Below are positions 59,232-64,000 of a DNA stretch of 64,000 nt, piece by piece (positions within the stretch are counted from its first letter, which is position 1; each line of letters begins with the position of its first letter). A program made the translations under genes and the position numbers. Source of the DNA: a gamma proteobacterium symbiont of Taylorina sp. (GTDB lineage Bacteria; Pseudomonadota; Gammaproteobacteria; GRL18); NCBI GenBank assembly GCA_025655455.1, contig JAHXIV010000013.1, forward strand, positions 62,001-126,000, read 5' to 3'. The notes under the pieces were generated by a model. It was not told where the DNA came from. It made no database searches and worked only from the letters and a program-made list of their open reading frames with translations.

Positions 59232-60641
59232 TTAATAATTATGAGTGCCGTGACTACCCAGACTATGGGTATATTGCAAAAAGAACTGATTATCAGCCTC
59301 TTCATAAGATTTATCACGATTATATTGAAGACGTATACGACTGTATTCGCTGGGCAGCCATTCCAGCATGGTGCTATAACGTTTAGGTGTATGTCCTTCA
59401 TCATCCAGTCCGGCTTCTTCAAGAATATCACTATCTGAGCCTGTATTGTCACTATCTAATTGATCATAGCGAAAGCCTGTACGCCAGTGAGGCATAAATT
59501 GATAAACTGCCTGTGCATACCAACCAGACTGATCGCCGTCATATGATGAAGTTTCCAAAGGTTCGCTGTTAAGCATGGTTATGCTTCCATCTTCATCGCG
59601 AACAAAGTACTCAAACTGAAATTTGAAGTTATGATTTTTGGGATTCCCATTGGGAGACCATTTATACACCAGATCCAATGCCGAAATTTTACTTTCACCT
59701 GTAAATGATGGTACTTCTTCATGTTCTTCATTTCCATGGCTATGACCGCCACTGGTTCTCCCATCAATATCATCGGCTTCCCAGTGACTCAAACCAAGAG
59801 ACCAACTATGTTCAATTCCAATATCTCCACCAAGATCAGCAAAAGCAGTCCATGCGCCAATACCATCACTATTACCTCCTGCAGGAAATTTATCTCCACT
59901 TAGAAGCTCAGTACCCAATTGAAAAAATAGATCGGTTGGAGCTATATAACTGATTTGTAAACCATCATCTAATAATTTATTCCCAAATAATCCCCGATAG
60001 ATTAATGGTGCATCAGCAAAATCCCAGGCATGTTCATGTTGTTCATTAATATAGCCCATTGCTGAAAAAAAACGTCCTGCCTTTATGGTCATTCCATTAC
60101 CAAGTCCTAAAGTTTGAACAAAGGCCTGCTCAACTTCTACTTCAGTTTCATTATCATCCTCATGAATGGCTACAGTTAATTCACCATAGAATTGATCATC
60201 AATATTAGCACTGGCAGTTAATTCCGTATGACCAATTGAAAAACCTTCCTTTCCTAATCCCGCTTCACCTCCCAAAGAAAAACCAGGTAGCTCATAGGCA
60301 TCTGGATCATTATCAAAATCAGCATATCGACCATCCAGAATTATGCTGAGAGCAGGATTAAAACTGTTATCAGTTCTATTACTCGCAGTACTTGTTAGCT
60401 CAGTCTGCTCTAACTTTTGGGCAGCATTTTGTGCTGTACTATTGGCTTGTTGAGCCTGTTCTTCTGTTTTTTTTAGTCTTTGTTCCAATGTTTGAATACG
60501 TTGTTCATAATTCTTTTTGAGTAGTTCAATTTCTTGTCTTAATAATTCATACTCGTTATTTGAAAATGCTGGGTTAGAATAAGAAATAGCAATGGTAATG
60601 CTCAACATAAGTAGTTTTTTTTGCATTGAAAAGTCTCCCAT
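59232..60641 (-). CDS. outer-membrane beta-barrel protein with coiled coil and His-rich loop
   Basis: A 469-aa outer-membrane protein. Signal peptide (to about 26), then a short coiled coil (LLRQEIELLKKNYEQRIQTLEQRL), a polar linker, and a barrel of alternating strands ending in aromatic HNY. A loop near residues 297-312 is His/Glu-rich (GGHSHGNEEHEE) and would suit metal capture. The coiled coil recalls trimeric or DcaP-like porins and zinc-repressed channel proteins found beside znuA-type genes. It is first of the three-gene leftward operon with the ZnuA- and ZnuB-like genes, so zinc (or related metal) passage across the outer membrane is the likely role. Confidence 0.8.
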   Translation of the reverse strand: MGDFSMQKKLLMLSITIAISYSNPAFSNNEYELLRQEIELLKKNYEQRIQTLEQRLKKTEEQAQQANSTAQNAAQKLEQTELTSTASNRTDNSFNPALSIILDGRYADFDNDPDAYELPGFSLGGEAGLGKEGFSIGHTELTASANIDDQFYGELTVAIHEDDNETEVEVEQAFVQTLGLGNGMTIKAGRFFSAMGYINEQHEHAWDFADAPLIYRGLFGNKLLDDGLQISYIAPTDLFFQLGTELLSGDKFPAGGNSDGIGAWTAFADLGGDIGIEHSWSLGLSHWEADDIDGRTSGGHSHGNEEHEEVPSFTGESKISALDLVYKWSPNGNPKNHNFKFQFEYFVRDEDGSITMLNSEPLETSSYDGDQSGWYAQAVYQFMPHWRTGFRYDQLDSDNTGSDSDILEEAGLDDEGHTPKRYSTMLEWLPSEYSRIRLQYNRDKSYEEADNQFFLQYTHSLGSHGTHNY

Positions 60642-60721
60642 AAAAAAAATACAACCCTCACAATCTGATTAGGTTATTTAGATTTTTTTGAATAAATAAT
60701 TATAAATTTGTTTGGTATTTT

Positions 60722-61015
60722 TTAGACGTAAGGAGAGGAAGGTGGCGCACGTATACAATAATGACTTAATATTAAGCTGAAAATAACAGGATTGAATTTC
60801 AGCGGATGATTGAAAGGGGTCATTGACTGGCTAAATAGAGAACAATCAGAAATTAAAGCATTTTCAGACTTCTCTAAAGCAGTATAGGCTTGACAGGATT
60901 CAATTTTATTATGAAACGGGTGTTCTGCAGCATGGAGTTGTGCAGCAAAAGATCCCATCAAAAAGATGGTAATCATTAGAGCAATTTGTATGTGCAAACG
61001 CTGATTATGAAACAT
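60722..61015 (-). CDS. small exported protein upstream of the metal operon
   Basis: A 97-aa protein from ATG 61015, with AGGAAAA upstream. It has an N-terminal signal or membrane segment (IQIALMITIFLMGSFAAQLHA), a middle part with EHPFHNKIESCQAY and ISDCSLF, and a C-terminal hydrophobic stretch ending IRAPPSSPYV. Small proteins with His/Cys and a terminal RAPP motif occur beside zinc or copper genes (DUF2946-like), but the family is not certain here. It is 80 bp before the barrel gene and likely in the same transcript. Confidence 0.6.
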   Translation of the reverse strand: MFHNQRLHIQIALMITIFLMGSFAAQLHAAEHPFHNKIESCQAYTALEKSENALISDCSLFSQSMTPFNHPLKFNPVIFSLILSHYCIRAPPSSPYV

Positions 61016-61364
61016 TATTTTTCCTGCATGCCACTTAGGAATATAGCCCAAAACGAATATTAGCACAATTCTAAAAAAATTAAAAAAGATTTAAGTAAAA
61101 ATAAACTGAACAAGCTCGGCAAAAACAGGATTTACTAAAAGATAAATATTATACTGCTTTCAATCTAAAGGCATCTGCAGTAGATTTAACTGAGTTTATC
61201 ACCTTGAGTTTATTTTCAGCAAGCATTACCCAGTTACTATACACGTGCGTACTTTGAATAGTTTGTGGAAACACTGAGCAAAGAAGGCATTGTTCGTGTT
61301 TTCTACTGCACGAAAGTAGGAAAATGAATAGCCATGCTACATGTGTTCATTAAAAAAACTCAGT

Positions 61365-61427
61365 GGAGGTGTACTTAATGGAATATTCCAAGCACTTAAG
61401 GCCAAGAAAAAATTGCCAGAGAAATGA
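61365..61427 (+). pseudogene. relic of the polyamine-linked ATPase C-terminus
   Basis: Twenty codons (GGVLNGIFQALKAKKKLPEK) plus stop match the last residues of the ATPase at 55352 (GGVLNGVFPALKAKKKLPEI) with near-identical DNA. Upstream only LS remains. A former copy of that pump, or a duplication end, lay here. The rest of 61016-61515 has scraps of frames but nothing I can name. Confidence 0.75.
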
Positions 61428-61515
61428 TCCTGCTCGAATGCAGAATTTTTAATCCAAGACTCAGCTAAAGTGCTAAAAGACAATTGCAGATCAGAACTGC
61501 TGACTGGAAAACAGC

Positions 61516-63276
61516 TTAAACCGGGTTGTATACTAAACCACTTACTTCTTCCAGCCATCCAGTGCGAAGCTTAGGAATCGAATCCAGTAGAAGTTCCGTA
61601 TACTCATGATGGGGGGGCGTTAATACGTTTCCAGTTTTGTTGAATTCGACTATCTCACCATGACGCATAACGGCCAGGGAATCAGCGAGCTTTGCCACTG
61701 TGGACAAATCATGAGAGATAAAAACATAGGCAATACCCAGACGGTTTTTTAAATTGATCAGCAGCTCAATGATTGCTTTTGAAACCAGCGTATCAAGAGC
61801 AGACGTAATCTCATCGCAGATAATTAATTTCGGCTCAGCCGCCAATGCACGGGCAAAATTAATGCGCTGTAACTGCCCACCGGACAGTTCTCGGGGAAAA
61901 CGGTCAATAAATTCAGCTGACAATTCAACCAGATCCAGCAGTTCGACTATACGCTCTTCAGCAGCCCTGCCAGTCATGCCAAGATAAAACTCCAGCGGTC
62001 GCCCTAAAATCTGGCGGATGCGATGGCGCGGATTCAACGCAGTTTCCGCCATCTGAAACACAAACTGTATCTGCCTTAAATCTTCACGCGAGCGTTGTTT
62101 ACAGGTATTATTGAGCACTCTACCCTGGAATTCAATCTGTCCATTCGATGGCACCATCAGGCCACTAATAACACGACCCAATGTGGTTTTCCCCGAACCT
62201 GATTCTCCAATGATACCGATGGTTTCACCTAGGTTTACCTTCAGTGAAATATCTTTTAATACAGTAGAAGTATTTGAACCATAGGCTGCAGTGACATTGG
62301 AAAGTGTCAGTAATACATCGCTGTTAGCCTCTTTCCGCACAGTATTTTCTAACCTGCATTTCTCAACAGGATCTGGAGTGAGCTTATCGGCAGCGGCAGC
62401 GGCAGCGGCAGTAAGAGGTTGGTGAGAGATGTGGGGTAATTGCAACTGCGGCACGGCATCCATCAGCATACGGGTATACTCCTGACAGGGATTGTCAAGA
62501 ATGTTCTGGGTAGACTGTAATTCAACCATTCGCCCATCCTTCAACACCAGAATATCATCGGCCATTTGTACGACGACAGCCAGATCATGACTGACATAAA
62601 TAGCCGCCACCTTCTGCTCACGGATAAGTCGTTTAAAAGCCTGCAAGACTTCGATCTGAGTAGTAACATCCAGCGCAGTCGTCGGTTCATCCATAATCAG
62701 TAATTTTGGATGGCACATCATTGCCATAGCCGCCATCAGGCGCTGTAACTGTCCACCGCTAACCTGATGCGGATAAAGTCTTCCGATAGTCTCGGGGTTT
62801 GGCAGACCCAATTGATTATACAGTGACACGGCACGCAGATCGGCTTGCTGACGTGTCATTAATCCTCTGAGAACTGCAACCTCAGTGACCTGCGCACCAA
62901 TGGTCAGTGCCCGGTTAAACGCGGCGGCGGCACTTTGAGCAATATAGGCGATATCGCTTCCTCGCTTTTGCTGAATCTGTGACGAATCCAGGTTCAGCAA
63001 ATCCTCGTCCTGCAGTATTACCTTTCCTTTGCTGATTTTGCAGTTGGGACGTGAGTAGCCCATGGTGGCTAAAGAAACCGTGGTTTTTCCCGACCCGGAC
63101 TCCCCTATCAGGGAAGTAATCTGGCCGGGCGCTATGGAAAAACTGATATTACAGACAATCGGCATCGTTTTGCCATGCCGGTCAATGGCATCGACGCATA
63201 AGTTCTGCACCTGCAAGATATCATTATTAGAATTCACTGGGCAAGGCCGAATCCAGTTGCTGTAAATACCAGTCAA
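61516..63276 (-). CDS. tandem ABC ATPase, peptide/nickel type (DppD-DppF fusion)
   Basis: A 586-aa protein with two ABC ATPase domains. First: Walker A GESGSGKTTVSL (about 57-68), signature VSGGQLQRLMAAMAM, Walker B LLIMDEPTTALD. Second: GESGSGKTTLGR (about 372), LSGGQLQRINFARAL, LIICDEITSALD. Between them is an Ala-rich linker (LTAAAAAAADKL). Fused pairs of this kind power dipeptide, nickel and related importers (and YejF-like systems). The ORF starts at 63276, overlapping the permease gene; a GTG at 63237 would reduce the overlap to 11 bp. The substrate cannot be told. Confidence 0.88.
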   Translation of the reverse strand: MTGIYSNWIRPCPVNSNNDILQVQNLCVDAIDRHGKTMPIVCNISFSIAPGQITSLIGESGSGKTTVSLATMGYSRPNCKISKGKVILQDEDLLNLDSSQIQQKRGSDIAYIAQSAAAAFNRALTIGAQVTEVAVLRGLMTRQQADLRAVSLYNQLGLPNPETIGRLYPHQVSGGQLQRLMAAMAMMCHPKLLIMDEPTTALDVTTQIEVLQAFKRLIREQKVAAIYVSHDLAVVVQMADDILVLKDGRMVELQSTQNILDNPCQEYTRMLMDAVPQLQLPHISHQPLTAAAAAAADKLTPDPVEKCRLENTVRKEANSDVLLTLSNVTAAYGSNTSTVLKDISLKVNLGETIGIIGESGSGKTTLGRVISGLMVPSNGQIEFQGRVLNNTCKQRSREDLRQIQFVFQMAETALNPRHRIRQILGRPLEFYLGMTGRAAEERIVELLDLVELSAEFIDRFPRELSGGQLQRINFARALAAEPKLIICDEITSALDTLVSKAIIELLINLKNRLGIAYVFISHDLSTVAKLADSLAVMRHGEIVEFNKTGNVLTPPHHEYTELLLDSIPKLRTGWLEEVSGLVYNPV

Positions 63277-64000
63277 TGAAAATATTAATGGTGATAGTTA
63301 TCAGGGAAATAGCCAGAGCCGGGTACAGCGGCGCATAGGATCCAAACAATAGCCCCTGCATATTCTCACGGATCAGCAGCCCCAAATCAGCATGTGGAGG
63401 CTGCATGCCCAACCCCAAAAAACCCAATGCAGACATGAATAAAATAGTATAGGTAAAGCGGATACCAAACTCAGCGGCCAGTGGTCCCAATGCATTGGGC
63501 AAGATTTCATGCCATATGATCCATTTCAGACCTTCTCCGCGAACCCGAGCCGCTTCAACATAATCTGATGCCACGATATTCATCGCCAGAGCACGAGCAA
63601 TACGAAATACCCGGGTGGAATCGATCAACGCCAGAGTTACAATTAGTACCGGCAGACTGCTGCCGAGCGAAGCGATGACGATCAGCGCGATCATGATGGC
63701 AGGCAAGGCAATTAATGCATCTATAACCCGGCTTAAAAGCGTATCAAAAATCCCACCGAGCACTGCGGCCAGAAAACCCAGCAGACAGCCGGTGAAAAAT
63801 GCCAGAACCGTTACGACAAAGGTCACGCCCAGTGTAATCTGCAATCCGTAAATGAGTCGTGAAGCTATATCGCGTCCCAGATAATCCCCTCCCAGCAGCA
63901 TCGAATCAGACATCAGATGATAGCTTTCATCAGTCAGGATTTCAGTAGGCTGATAGGGCGAGACCCAGGGGGCAGCAATTGCCAGCACAATCAAGATGAT
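63227..64000 (-). CDS. DppC-like ABC permease (truncated by window edge)
   Basis: The last 255 or so residues of a DppC/OppC-type permease: LGRDIASRLIYGLQITLG, then EAARVRGEGLKWIIWHEILPN (the EAA loop) and LGLGMQPPHADLGLLIRENM. Five membrane helices are visible. The gene extends past the right edge (only an internal TTG remains at 63994). It overlaps the tandem ATPase gene, so they form one leftward operon with further permease and binding-protein genes expected to the right. Confidence 0.87.
   Translation of the reverse strand: MILIVLAIAAPWVSPYQPTEILTDESYHLMSDSMLLGGDYLGRDIASRLIYGLQITLGVTFVVTVLAFFTGCLLGFLAAVLGGIFDTLLSRVIDALIALPAIMIALIVIASLGSSLPVLIVTLALIDSTRVFRIARALAMNIVASDYVEAARVRGEGLKWIIWHEILPNALGPLAAEFGIRFTYTILFMSALGFLGLGMQPPHADLGLLIRENMQGLLFGSYAPLYPALAISLITITINIFIDWYLQQLDSALPSEF

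Noticed and set aside
61190..61330. Possible gene fragment (YTRAYFE...LSKEGIVRVFYCTK)
   Set aside because: A short readable stretch before the ATPase relic, but interrupted by stops and not assignable to any family.

Overview
The window reads as chromosomal, moderately AT-rich DNA from a Gram-negative bacterium, most likely a gammaproteobacterium. The basis is lipobox and Sec signal peptides, an outer-membrane barrel protein, RsgA, PatB and SelD of proteobacterial type. No rRNA, tRNA or species-level marker was seen, so the host is an inference. Relics of transposases and other genes, and a dispersed hairpin repeat (seven copies found), mark a plastic genome.

Layout. (1) 0.4-8.2 kb: metal handling. 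A His-rich ZIP transporter, a P1B-ATPase carrying an N-terminal DUF697-like domain and a His-rich linker, a CDF exporter, and a P-type ATPase without the CPx metal motif. (2) 9.2-18.8 kb: an EgtD histidine methyltransferase, an aquaporin, two free-standing DUF697-like proteins, then a small unknown gene, an EgtB/SenA/OvsA-like enzyme and SelD, with a second SenA-like enzyme convergent to them. (3) 18.9-28.3 kb: a stress-type protein, an ATPase-like protein reduced to membrane segments plus actuator domain, a SPFH/lipoprotein/DUF697 operon, small membrane proteins, an Ntn-hydrolase-like protein and a MamK-like bacterial actin between two small proteins. (4) 28.4-39.9 kb: selenium. A NAD(P)/FAD oxidoreductase-SelD fusion, SenB selenosugar synthase, a selenate-type ABC transporter, a PatB-like C-S/C-Se lyase, a methyltransferase, an ArsP-like permease, a CxxC thioredoxin-like protein and an OvoA-C-terminal-like methyltransferase. 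(5) 40-50 kb: an Ala/Lys-rich membrane protein, decayed genes, RsgA, two secreted proteins (DUF1566 and ASST-like), a further CPx-less P-type ATPase, a formyltransferase-like protein and a hemerythrin. (6) 50-57.4 kb: a GH84-like glycosidase and a polyamine operon (SpeD-like protein, NspC, two carboxynorspermidine dehydrogenases) translationally coupled to a third CPx-less P-type ATPase. (7) 57.5-64 kb: a ZnuA/ZnuB-type importer without an adjacent ATPase gene, a barrel protein with a His-rich loop, and a peptide/nickel-type ABC transporter running off the edge.

How the genes may work together. The selenium genes appear to hold parts for two selenium metabolites in one neighbourhood: EgtD plus a SenA-type enzyme (selenoneine) and an OvsA candidate plus an OvoA-C-like methyltransferase (ovoselenol), sharing SelD and SenB and fed by the selenate-type transporter. 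Separately, the MamK-like actin, four DUF697-like domains, three CPx-less ATPases, a SPFH protein, CDF and ZIP transporters and small single-span proteins would fit a membrane-bounded compartment handling cations or polyamines. That second idea is inference only.
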